DNA from: Phialophora verrucosa
Taxonomy: Eukaryota; Ascomycota; Eurotiomycetes; Chaetothyriales; Herpotrichiellaceae
Direction: 5' to 3'
NCBI GenBank assembly: GCA_002099365.1
Contig: MSED01000001.1
Coordinates: forward strand, 372,001-436,000
DNA length: 64,000 nucleotides
The notes under the pieces are model-generated. The model saw only the letters and a list, made by a program, of their open reading frames with translations. It made no database searches and was not told the DNA's origin. Shown piece after piece: positions 32,501-40,787 of this stretch. Positions within the stretch are counted from its first letter, which is position 1, and each line of letters begins with the position of its first letter. The translations under genes were made by a program, and so were the position numbers.

Positions 32501-34749
32501 ATGGAATCTGGGTTCACGTCCGACAACTCCGTAGGTTCACGGATTTCTGGAATGGTGGCCGCAGGCTTTGGTTTTCCTCGGGACCTGATAAACTGCATGA
32601 CTTTATTTGCTTCTTCCATGTAGTCTTTCGTGGCGAGTGAAGGCTTGCGGGAATCGTTGCTGACTTCAGCAGCTTCTTGTGCGAACGTTGCGAGTTCCGC
32701 AGCTAGAGCCTCAGTAAGGTCTTCGTTTGCGGGCTCAGTCGAGGTTGACACGTCAACTGGCCTTACATTCGATGTAGATGTGACGCGGTCGACGGAAGAT
32801 TTCCTAGCTGACCTGGGTCTCAGGAGATCGCGAGACGCAAGGACATCTGGATCTGCTGCAACGACCTCGGCGCCCGGTCGAGCATCTTTTCGTTTCTTTC
32901 CCGCAAGGGTAGCTGTCTCCTCGAGATCGCTGACCTTGATCTCGATCTCATGATCTGGCTGGATTATTTCGTCCTCGAGCAGGGTCTTGCGTCGTTTCGT
33001 CGTCCTGTCTTTGTCTGCTACAGCAAGCTCGACACCGTCATTAGTATGCTCTTGTGCCTCCGCGGTGATTAAACGTGTATCGGACTCAAGAGGTCTGAAG
33101 ATCCTATCTTCTGGCTTCACCGTTGTATGCTGAATAGGCGATGGCTTGCGGACGTTCTGCTCAAAGCCGAAGCCGTCGAGCTCACCCTGGCCAAATTGAC
33201 TCATCCTCAAAGCATGCTCTTGGTCCTCTTCCGCCATTTCCTCCGCCTCCGGTTGTCCATGTGAGGATTCGGGCTCCTCGAAGTGACTCAGGATGCGCAT
33301 CAACTTGTTGTTGGTGTAGGTGTCTCTGTTCCCGAACAACTTCAACGGACTGCCGGAAGAGGGGGCCCGGAGATGGCTGTCTGTGTGATGAACGACGCTA
33401 GTGTCTCGAGGGGTTGTTGGCGCACTGACACTAATCCTGCTGTGTTCAATGCTCTCGTCGAACTGCCGGGAATGCTGAGGCGGCGAGCTGTTGATCTCGA
33501 TATCAGGTCTGGTGTTTGAGTCGAGACGCGACGGTCCCTGGCTCAAGCTTAGGCTCTTGCGCAGGAATGAGGCTTCGTTCGAGCGGCCACCACGGCGAGA
33601 GTTGATGAAGCCTCCATTTGTCTCGAAAACTTGAGTGCCCATTGACAGGTCATCCGGCAGTGACTGTGATGTGAGATCTGGTAGGGGTTCGTCTTTGAAG
33701 GCTTGATCAGCGTCGTCCTTCCTGGCGTAGTCGATGTAACTGTCGCTCGCACTGGAAGATGGCCGTGCCTCATCCTCCGAGCACGCCTGCTGTAGCTTGC
33801 TCTGAAGCGCCTGTACATCGAGATCGAGAGAATTTCGTAGCACCGTGTTCCGAATTGAGTTCTGTTTGGATACCGTAACAGGGCTGATGAATTCATTCCT
33901 CAGCTCTTCTAGCCCGCTGCTCGTGTTCCATCTGTGATCCTGCGCGGAAGAGATATCTCGGGGTGATGATTGACCAGAGGGAGCGTCATCTGCGCGCTCA
34001 AATGACTGTACGCGCTGCTTAACCAATCCTCTGAGCGAACCGTTCTTGACAACGTCTGACGACACCGCCGAAAACTCGTGTTGCACCGTCTCCTCATCCT
34101 CATTGACCTCCTCCAGCACTTCTAGATTCAACCGAGTTCTGGTGGTTCCGCGGTAGCTGGAATACTGTTCAGGGAAAGGATTTGAGGCGGGTAGGTTAAA
34201 AGGCTTGCGGTTAAAGCTGGTCTCCGCAGGGTCTGCGTCCTTGTCGCTGTGGAGTTGCGAGGAGTTTGGTTGTTTGAATACACCTTCCAACTTGGACGGC
34301 GAGAAGAGGTCAAAGCCGTCGCTGTTGACGGCTTCCCCTGCGGCAAGGCGCTTCTTCCACTCAGGTGTCTCTGCTAGGGCAGCTTTATCACGCACAGAGT
34401 GATGTTGTACGGAGTTCTGCGACTCCGAAAAGGTAGCGGAAGTTCGGCGTGGCAGGCTCGAGTGTTTTTGCGAGCCCCCGGCGGGGGGGAGGTTCAGACT
34501 TGATGAGCTTCGTTCTCGGAGGATAGACCGGCTGTTCTGGCGAGCTTTGCCGTGTGTGGACCGGTGCCGCAGGAAGCTGCCGGTGGTAGAGTCTTTGCGG
34601 ATGTTGTTCGCGAGGTGCGGAATGCGGCTTTGAGACTGGGACTGGGCGACACTGCCATGTAGACGGCTACTCGACAAAGAAGGTGCGGGCGACGAAGAGC
34701 GCTGTTCCGACTTCCAGTCTTCTGACAGTGAGTCGAGCCACGGCTCCAT
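29527..34749 (-). CDS. snaD: Cdc11/Nud1/SnaD-type septation scaffold, LRR protein
   Basis: This is a single exon of 1740 aa. The start MEPWLDSLSEDW is typical of the fungal family. Residues 1-1200 are mostly disordered and Ser/Glu-rich, with many possible phosphosites. From about 1255 to 1610 runs a leucine-rich repeat domain (for example LRVLDIHGSMVNDLTSWG, LKRLDLSHNRLEDI, ALRYLDLDGNKMKDI). This matches S. pombe Cdc11, yeast Nud1 and A. nidulans SnaD, which sit at the spindle pole body outer plaque and anchor the septation initiation or mitotic exit network. The call rests on the N-terminus, size and repeat position; another large LRR protein is possible but less likely. Confidence 0.82.
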   Translation of the reverse strand: MEPWLDSLSEDWKSEQRSSSPAPSLSSSRLHGSVAQSQSQSRIPHLANNIRKDSTTGSFLRHRSTHGKARQNSRSILRERSSSSLNLPPAGGSQKHSSLPRRTSATFSESQNSVQHHSVRDKAALAETPEWKKRLAAGEAVNSDGFDLFSPSKLEGVFKQPNSSQLHSDKDADPAETSFNRKPFNLPASNPFPEQYSSYRGTTRTRLNLEVLEEVNEDEETVQHEFSAVSSDVVKNGSLRGLVKQRVQSFERADDAPSGQSSPRDISSAQDHRWNTSSGLEELRNEFISPVTVSKQNSIRNTVLRNSLDLDVQALQSKLQQACSEDEARPSSSASDSYIDYARKDDADQAFKDEPLPDLTSQSLPDDLSMGTQVFETNGGFINSRRGGRSNEASFLRKSLSLSQGPSRLDSNTRPDIEINSSPPQHSRQFDESIEHSRISVSAPTTPRDTSVVHHTDSHLRAPSSGSPLKLFGNRDTYTNNKLMRILSHFEEPESSHGQPEAEEMAEEDQEHALRMSQFGQGELDGFGFEQNVRKPSPIQHTTVKPEDRIFRPLESDTRLITAEAQEHTNDGVELAVADKDRTTKRRKTLLEDEIIQPDHEIEIKVSDLEETATLAGKKRKDARPGAEVVAADPDVLASRDLLRPRSARKSSVDRVTSTSNVRPVDVSTSTEPANEDLTEALAAELATFAQEAAEVSNDSRKPSLATKDYMEEANKVMQFIRSRGKPKPAATIPEIREPTELSDVNPDSILDLDLDAESTKDDFSRPPSRDHTPRPAVDRRHARHDSRTASYLRKYREEDDTDALGGTSVFGILATAGNQVQSEVAVAETDVVKELQESSPPNIRILNPSETMRKRKYSSSTVEQDATQNLQSVTHNSAHNSTQHSFPTHSSASGHKGVISSGTVSIPDNVGTMTFDHEKKIWVKKMSDPRSKSRRHHQTSTEPDPFEDIPDLSIDEQQELQAKARNLKLAATQTEQSTEEGPQSFKASSQTPPKSSSHVNAISVKERDQAISEDEGNVEEINRSSLRSKTSEHEAKLHNGIPSKPPSRLTHDRKQARVVTIAFSSPVVSGVNYANLSEEDFSELPREEDLPLDDSEIHLEDEDEDIGADVPNRSTAESMLPHRKLSSVPALDPEQPGSFQYRTISPILEDEEEHLDPRLSLIHVRHSKVVTPAPNKSIAKLQKGANRASSILCLTPLSDFSVHQVDKAKDPDQSYVEERKHPHALRQAHGSLALAVDELVKAITDAAPDELFWDQLRNLNLAPGSISSVHSLKEYCPALEELSMSGNQISQLSGLPTSLRVLDIHGSMVNDLTSWGHLRNLQYLDVSGCQLESLEGFSSLVHLRNLKANHNRISNIDGILDLDGLLELELSNNDIAQVDFEGCGLTRLKRLDLSHNRLEDITNLKCLPALDELDVSYNAIRDLSKAGEIRLRKLQITHNELEVFGLKHMPALRYLDLDGNKMKDIQGLSSAYHLEFLSLREQRDQSDIVELVLTTPNECRHIRLSSNSVANGTFILPAVPQNNLRELEIAACGISNLPERFGLFFPNCRHLNANFNAIKEVAPLRKMVHLNTLLLAKNRIQKLRRTCLVMSRLPLLKQIDLRDNPLTVGFYSPAAGKVPKSESCEARYHLPVGSDAEDATWMKVLDEVTGLKRRTIELLLAEHCKELVQLDGLVLRRERLTSKDETWNRLTGKGVFVKPTPGVMNEAASQSGCGDDTVDGVFIQGACGTAANDEDVFNG

Positions 34750-35326
34750 TGTGTTTTGTGTTGAATGGGAATCGGGGATGATATGAGGATGAGAGACGAG
34801 GGGAGATATCGATGGGATTCGCGGTTCGAGCAGCCGGCGCGCGGTGCTCAGACAAGCGTCGTTGTTATCGCATACAGGAAGCTATGCTTTCTTTAACCAT
34901 GGCCGGGAGGAGAGTGTTCACCCGTCGACTGTTTATTATGTCTATGGGCATGCGTGCCATACATAAGTGAAGTGGTTGATCGCCGTCTTTCTTGTTCGCG
35001 ACGCGCTTCAGTTTCACCGCCGTATTTTGGGTGGGGCACCTCCGATCCATGTTGCTAGGCAACGTCCGCCACACTGTTGAAGACAGTTGAAGACCGCCCC
35101 AAGCACCCACGTGGCACCGCCACACAACGCATCTGTCAACGGGCATCGACGCTGAGCAAGAGGATCAAATTCCGGACTGAGACCTGCGACAGAAGGTCAA
35201 GTGCACATTTCGGATTGGCGGTCGACCTAATCTTGAACACTTACGATACGCAGTTTACTTCCTTCAATCAACACCTGGAGGAGTTCTGACACCCTCGCGA
35301 GTCAATTCTCGACCGCATACCTGAAA
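34750..35326. promoter_or_regulatory. Divergent promoter snaD / GFA with X-box-like palindrome
   Basis: GTTGCT-A-GGCAAC at 35051-35063 is two inverted RGYAAC half-sites, the form of the RFX-type X-box. A CACGTG E-box lies at 35108-35113. No gene is seen. The X-box is about 300 bases from the scaffold ATG and 265 from the GFA-protein ATG. Confidence 0.5.
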
Positions 35327-35959
35327 ATGTCGTACCTTCCCAAGAAAGCCGTTACCCTCACTGGCGGGTGTTACTGCAAAGCAATTCGGTACACCATCAC
35401 TGTTCCACCATGGGATGAGCGACCCATAGTTCCTGGCGCCCTCGATACCCCGGTGTCAGCCACCGAGAAAGTCCAGACCCGGATGCCCATGGTTGACATC
35501 GACCACTGTGGCAGCTGCCGGACACAGGCTGGGTGCTTGGTTCAATGCTGGTTCATAGCGCCAATTGGTTGGGTCGAGTGGGATCTAGTCCCCAAGGAAG
35601 GGCGCAGCAATGACACTCTGCGTCTGTCCACGTCTGAGGCAGTCGGGCCCGTCAGTCAAGGCAAGAGCTCTTCCCAAACCTTCGTCTCACGGTTCAGTTG
35701 CACAGAATCAGCAACTCGATCTTTCTGCTCCCGTTGTGGCACCAACCTGTCATATGTCAATCACGAGTACCTCGACACCCCGATGGCATTCGTTGACATC
35801 ACTGTCGGCAGTCTTGATCCCAACTCTGTGGAGATGGCGAGGCCAGACAGGCATGGTTGGTGGGAGTTTGGGGTCGATTGGATCAGGACCCTGCTGACCA
35901 AGGGTGACGGAGGGTTCATGATCAAGCATCAAACAGGTGACGTGACTAGATCGGTATGA
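35327..35959 (+). CDS. GFA/CENP-V-fold zinc protein
   Basis: This is one exon of 210 aa. The glutathione-dependent formaldehyde-activating (GFA) family zinc ligands are visible: GGCYCKAIRY near the start, DHCGSCRTQAG in the middle and SFCSRCGTNLSY, with FVDITVGSLD after them. Members bind two zinc ions; some bind glutathione or process small thiol adducts, and most fungal ones have no assigned substrate. There is no signal peptide, so it is probably cytosolic. It is divergent from the scaffold gene. Confidence 0.9.
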   Translation: MSYLPKKAVTLTGGCYCKAIRYTITVPPWDERPIVPGALDTPVSATEKVQTRMPMVDIDHCGSCRTQAGCLVQCWFIAPIGWVEWDLVPKEGRSNDTLRLSTSEAVGPVSQGKSSSQTFVSRFSCTESATRSFCSRCGTNLSYVNHEYLDTPMAFVDITVGSLDPNSVEMARPDRHGWWEFGVDWIRTLLTKGDGGFMIKHQTGDVTRSV

Positions 35960-36262
35960 GCCAGAAATCCTCGGAAATCTCAATCAGCCAGGTAGAAGGA
36001 ATTTCCTCAAGATGTCAACGCATGTCTACCAGGTGTAACTATTGGTGGGGTTTAGAAATCGCCATCAGCCTCGCCGAGCGTTCTATGTATGCGTGAGCCC
36101 GCGAAATGGAGAGGAGCAAGACAGATTTCCTCATTCGGCGCGTGACAACAGTTTGAGGTCATTTGAAAATCCACTCGACCTCGGAGCCATCATCGAATAT
36201 TGACTGTCCCCCTACCTGGGACCACGGCAGCTTTGTCTCACCGCAGTCAGCTGTCCTCAGGC
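35960..36262. other. Intergenic, no gene seen
   Basis: A short gap between two plus-strand genes. It should contain the carrier promoter; no clear element is visible. Confidence 0.4.
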
Positions 36263-37259
36263 ATGCCCGAGCAAGATGTAGCTCCTCAAGAAGCTCCACG
36301 ACCCGTCGTGACCTCATTATGGACCAGCTCCCTCATTGTCTGTACTCTCATCCACGTTGCCCCGAGACATGATTCTGACGACGCGGTTACAGGCAGGCGC
36401 ATTCGCCGGCCTCACGGTAGACTTCTCGCTCTATCCTCTGGACACGATCAAGACTCGACTCCAGTCTAATCTGACAAGTACCAAGCATGGCGCCGTCTTA
36501 CCGCGCCACACCTTCCAAGGCACTCTACGGAGCATGTACGCAGGTCTCCCCTCGACCTTGCTTGGATCCATGCCTTCAGCTGCATCCTTCTTCGTGGTCT
36601 ACGACGGAGTGAAAAGAGAATTGATAGGCGAAGATACACCTTCCGCGCGGCAAGCATACGCCCACATGCTAGCGTCGTCGCTGGGAGAAATAGCTGCATG
36701 CGCAATAAGAGTGCCGACTGAAGTGGTCAAGCAACGCGCACAGGCAGGCCTCTTCGGTGGGTCGGCTTTGCTAGCATTCCAGGATATCCTGGGCCTCCGA
36801 AGGACAGATGGGTATACAACCATGGTGCGAGAGCTATACAGGGGCGGCGGGGTGACCATCATGCGTGAAATACCCTTTACGATCATCCAGTTCAGTCTGT
36901 GGGAATACTTCAAGGCCTCGTACTCGGAACGGCAGCATAGAATGCGTGGCAGACAACCTGGGCTGGTCTCAGCTACTGAGAGTGCAGTCTTTGGCAGTGT
37001 GGCGGGTGCTATCGCTGCCGGATTGACAACGCCTCTGGACGTGCTCAAAACCAGGATCATGCTGGCACGGAAGGAATCAGGTGCCTCTGCAGAGAGAGCT
37101 GGTGCCGTGATAGTTCTGCGTCAGATCTGGACACGAGAAGGCGTTTCTGGATTGTTCCGCGGCTTTGTACCTCGTGTCGGATGGATTAGTACCGGCGGTG
37201 CCATTTTCCTGGGAACCTACCAGTATATTAAGAACATGCTGGGCACCGACCAAGCATAG
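36263..37259 (+). CDS. pet8: Mitochondrial S-adenosylmethionine carrier
   Basis: The exons are 36263-36337 and 36393-37259 (313 aa); the phase-0 splice gives SLIAGAFAGLTVDFSLYPLD. Three mitochondrial carrier repeats each show Px[DE]xx[KR]: YPLDTIKTRLQ, VPTEVVKQRAQAG and TPLDVLKTRIM. The order and spacing, GLPSTLLGSMPSAASFFVVYDGVKR and REIPFTIIQFSLWEYFK match the Pet8/Sam5 SAM carrier, which exchanges cytosolic SAM for S-adenosylhomocysteine across the inner membrane. Six membrane segments are expected. The intron has a CTGAC branch; its GTCTGT donor is less usual, but frame and family support it. Confidence 0.88.
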
Positions 37260-37796
37260 ATCACCATGCACTTGAAAGCCGGTTATGGGAATTCTCAATT
37301 TCGAGTCTTGACTCGGGTGGCGCTATCGCCGTTGACCTTCGAAGCCTGCAACATCCTGACTTTGGTGGCCTGGTCTGCGACAGATTTCACATGCACCTGA
37401 ATTCAATATCGCGACTTCGAGGCGCTGGGACTAAACTCCCAGTTGGGGCTCACTGACCCTTCCCCTTCGATTTCACCTTACTGCCCCTTTCCGTCTTCTT
37501 CACAGCCAGCGTCAGGATTGTTCGCGACCTTGGTTTTCGCGACCAGTATACCACAGGACGAGAAGGAATTACTTGACGTCTCAGCAATGGCTGTGAGCGC
37601 CACAGCTATTATCAGATGAAAGGAGAGCAGTCAGCTCGGCTAGCATTATGACTATTGGTATCGCTGTCGACGTTTAATCCGGCCATATTCGCCCCTGTCA
37701 TCGTCCACACGATGTCCATTGCCATCCACCAGCTTTTCCAGTTCCATAACCCATGCCTCATGAAACCATAAACCGTAAATCGTGGACCGCATCTCA
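37260..37796. other. Intergenic (convergent), no gene seen
   Basis: This 3' to 3' gap holds short frames only. Confidence 0.45.
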
Positions 37797-40787
37797 TTAC
37801 TCGATGGACTTCCAAATGGAGATATTCTTCTCAATTTCATTCCTCCGATCAATGCCCGCCTGCTGATCCATTTCATAAAATTTATGCATCTCCTGTAGCC
37901 GGTGTTCCATGTGGTATCGGTACTGCGCCGCTTGTTTCAAACTCTCCAGATTGTTCCTACTGACAGCGTCGCGGAAGACTCGTCTCATGCGTTCACTGTA
38001 CAGTTGACAACTTGTACCGGGAAGGCTCGAGCTCTTGCGTGGTGGAGGCACGAGTTTAAGTGTCTTGGATACGTCGTGTGCGATGGGCCGATCGCGGAGT
38101 GGCCAGACTACTTCGTCATAACACTCCTCGCAGATCGTCAGTTCGGGGAGTTCCGGGTGGTAATGCCACGATTGAGTTGCCAATAATGTATCCTTGACAC
38201 ATTGTCGATTTCGCGAAAGGCGCCGGATAAAGTCGACGAAGTCTTGAAAGTCTCTGTGCCTGATTGAGTCCTTCGACCGCTCCGACAGCCTTTCTAATTC
38301 GTTCAAGATAGGCAGAAAATGCCGACTGTTGGTGTTCAAACGGCAGATTTTCTCGACCTCCTTCTTGTCTTGTGGCCGGTCGAAGACGCAGAACTGAAGC
38401 TTAGGGAAGATTAAGTCAATATTCCTGACACATGCAGAGCATATGTCAAAGTTGTCCACTGCTCTCTTCGTCCTGGGGTCTGTCAGATGATACCATCTCC
38501 TCAGGTCACTCTTCGTGCCAGAGCATGGCTTGGTTCCAGCTGGAGGACCATGCGCAACGTGCCAGATGAGACCCAGATCCTTGCGGTCTTGCTTTATTAA
38601 TTGGAGCCATGCAACCCGCAGCCAAGGGTGGCTCATCGCACAAAATATAGGTTGCCGGGGATCTTTCTGGAAGTTTGGGACGAAGTAATCTCGGAATCGA
38701 GTGGACCCGAGGAAGCTCATGCATGTGGGACAGAAGTTGAGAAAGGACATATCTCGAATGGTGTACCAATCGTGCAAGCCAGCAACAGGCCTTGATCGAG
38801 GGCATGGTGGTAAGGAATTTGGTCGGGTGACTGTGTTCGGCGTGGCTGGACCAGGCTCGAGATTCAACGGACTCGATAGCAGTGTCTGTTGAGCGGGAGG
38901 GTGAACCGGCGGCTGGTATGCTTGAGCCGTGGTGGTTGAATATGCTCTAAAGGGCGCAGGCGGCCGCGGCTGATCAGGAGAGTGCGAGTAGGACGATGCT
39001 CTCGAAGCAGCCCGAGGAGATTCGAGAGGTGCTGGCGTGTATTGTGCGGTCCTTGGCGCTGCTCGGTCTTCATGGACTGTGTATGTCGTAGTACGAATTG
39101 CGGCGCTGTCATCCCGGCCGGCGATGGAATTTGTCCTAGACAAACTCTGATACACTGGTTGGGTTTCATCGGGCAGAGGAGAGGGTTTTCTTGACCGTTG
39201 GCCACTGCTAGGTCTGCTTTGAGAGCTGCTGCTCGGAGTCTCAATTGACTGAGACGTGTTCGACCGAGTTAAAGCGGGAATAGCTTTGGCCGCGAGTGAG
39301 GCACCTAAAGTTGCGACTCCAAGAAGAGAGGAGCTGACATTCCTGAGGTCTTTCAGGTGAGTCTCGTCGACTGAGGGTGGCCGTGAGCGTTGTCTGGACG
39401 ACTTCGATGAGTGGTGGCCCTGTTCAAAATAGTCTCTAGGTGATCGATCGCCTCGAGGCGTCTGAGGAGGGCTTTGTGCCGGAGACACAGACGGTGAGAC
39501 ATGACGAGGTCGGGCACCAACATCCCTTGAACGCTTCTTTTGGTTGGCGGCGAAGGCATTCTCAAGCAGGCCCTCCATATTCAGTTGTGGTCGAGCAGAT
39601 ACGGGTGTCTTGGTGCTTCGAGAGGATTTCTCGTCTGAAGAATGCTGTTCTCGACTAGAATCGTCTTTAGAAGGCCTGTCACGTCGTTGAGAACGTTCTC
39701 GTGTCGACGTAGATTTCTCTTCTGTCTCGCCGCGTGCTCGCGAGCTTCGCCTGGAACGAGCCGATCTGAAGGCATCCTGCTCTCTTGAACGACGGCTGTG
39801 GCTATCTTCGGCAGAAGATGTGTTGGGTGAATCCGTGTTAACTCTTCTTGGAACATGACGGCTGCTTGACTGCTCAGGGATGAGAGTTTGGTCAGCCGCA
39901 GAGGACCGCGCCGATATATTGTTCGGCTTCGGAGTTGCAGGAGGCGTTATGTGATCTTGCGCTGTGTAAGTGTAGCCGGAGAAACCACCGGGCCGTGGCG
40001 CAGGGCTTTGATAGCGATGAGCACGCCTTGAGAATCTGCTGTCTGGGCTCTCGTCTCGCTTGGTGGACCTGGAACGCTTGATTTTCTCCGAATCCGATCG
40101 ATCTGAATGAGAGAAGCTTTGTCTCGCAGCTCTACTCCGACTCCGTTCTGGTCGCCTCCTCGACGTCGCTTTCTGGTCAGATTCACTAATGTCACGGTCG
40201 GCGGCGCGCATTCCAGGGTGAACAGAAGCCGGCCTTCTAGCTTCATGAGCATGCATTGGTGACAGCAAATTATCCTTACGCTTTGCGTCCTGGGAGAGAG
40301 CATCCCACGAGCCGGTCGGTGTATGAGAGCAGGGAGAGGGAGCCCGACGCTGACCTGTCCGCATTTCCTCCAGGCCACCCCCCAGATCCGTGTGAATCCT
40401 AGTCACATGAGGTCGACCTCTGGGACCATCTGGCTGGGACAGCTGGTTGGTTGATTTTGATCGATGCAAGCCATTCGAAGGTCGTAAAGTTTCCGGCTCG
40501 GATTCTGTCGCCTGGGAAGGCACGAGCACAAACCTCTTCTCGGTGTTGGCGGTTGGTTCCTGCTCACTCTTACAAGATGCACTACCCGAAGCATGATCCT
40601 GACCATGGGAAGGCTGGTATGCACCATTGGTGTCGTCAATGATAGGATACTGATCGACCGAGCCTCTGCTGCTTGCTGGTTGGTTCTCGCTCTTCAGCTG
40701 GTTGGGAGCGACACCAGGTATAAGTTCCTTGGCCAGAGCGACTTCTTCATCCTCCACGCATGGAGACGGGGGCCACGTCTGTGCCAT
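37797..40787 (-). CDS. Conserved fungal protein, disordered N-part and CXXC C-domain
   Basis: This is one exon of 996 aa. Residues 1-660 are Ser/Arg/Pro-rich and largely disordered, with SR-like stretches (RRRPERSRSRAARQSFS). A folded domain starts near 670 (LHDWYTIRDMSFLNFCPTC). It has three CXXC pairs: FCPTC, ICSACVRN and ICEECYDEV, suggesting zinc binding. PIFCAMSHPWLRVAWLQ and PPAGTKPCSG are conserved in many Pezizomycotina as I recall. The end is helical and charged (RRVFRDAVSRNNLESLKQA, then EMDQQAGIDRRNEIEK). The function is not known to me. There is no membrane helix. Confidence 0.8.
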   Translation of the reverse strand: MAQTWPPSPCVEDEEVALAKELIPGVAPNQLKSENQPASSRGSVDQYPIIDDTNGAYQPSHGQDHASGSASCKSEQEPTANTEKRFVLVPSQATESEPETLRPSNGLHRSKSTNQLSQPDGPRGRPHVTRIHTDLGGGLEEMRTGQRRAPSPCSHTPTGSWDALSQDAKRKDNLLSPMHAHEARRPASVHPGMRAADRDISESDQKATSRRRPERSRSRAARQSFSHSDRSDSEKIKRSRSTKRDESPDSRFSRRAHRYQSPAPRPGGFSGYTYTAQDHITPPATPKPNNISARSSAADQTLIPEQSSSRHVPRRVNTDSPNTSSAEDSHSRRSREQDAFRSARSRRSSRARGETEEKSTSTRERSQRRDRPSKDDSSREQHSSDEKSSRSTKTPVSARPQLNMEGLLENAFAANQKKRSRDVGARPRHVSPSVSPAQSPPQTPRGDRSPRDYFEQGHHSSKSSRQRSRPPSVDETHLKDLRNVSSSLLGVATLGASLAAKAIPALTRSNTSQSIETPSSSSQSRPSSGQRSRKPSPLPDETQPVYQSLSRTNSIAGRDDSAAIRTTTYTVHEDRAAPRTAQYTPAPLESPRAASRASSYSHSPDQPRPPAPFRAYSTTTAQAYQPPVHPPAQQTLLSSPLNLEPGPATPNTVTRPNSLPPCPRSRPVAGLHDWYTIRDMSFLNFCPTCMSFLGSTRFRDYFVPNFQKDPRQPIFCAMSHPWLRVAWLQLIKQDRKDLGLIWHVAHGPPAGTKPCSGTKSDLRRWYHLTDPRTKRAVDNFDICSACVRNIDLIFPKLQFCVFDRPQDKKEVEKICRLNTNSRHFLPILNELERLSERSKDSIRHRDFQDFVDFIRRLSRNRQCVKDTLLATQSWHYHPELPELTICEECYDEVVWPLRDRPIAHDVSKTLKLVPPPRKSSSLPGTSCQLYSERMRRVFRDAVSRNNLESLKQAAQYRYHMEHRLQEMHKFYEMDQQAGIDRRNEIEKNISIWKSIE

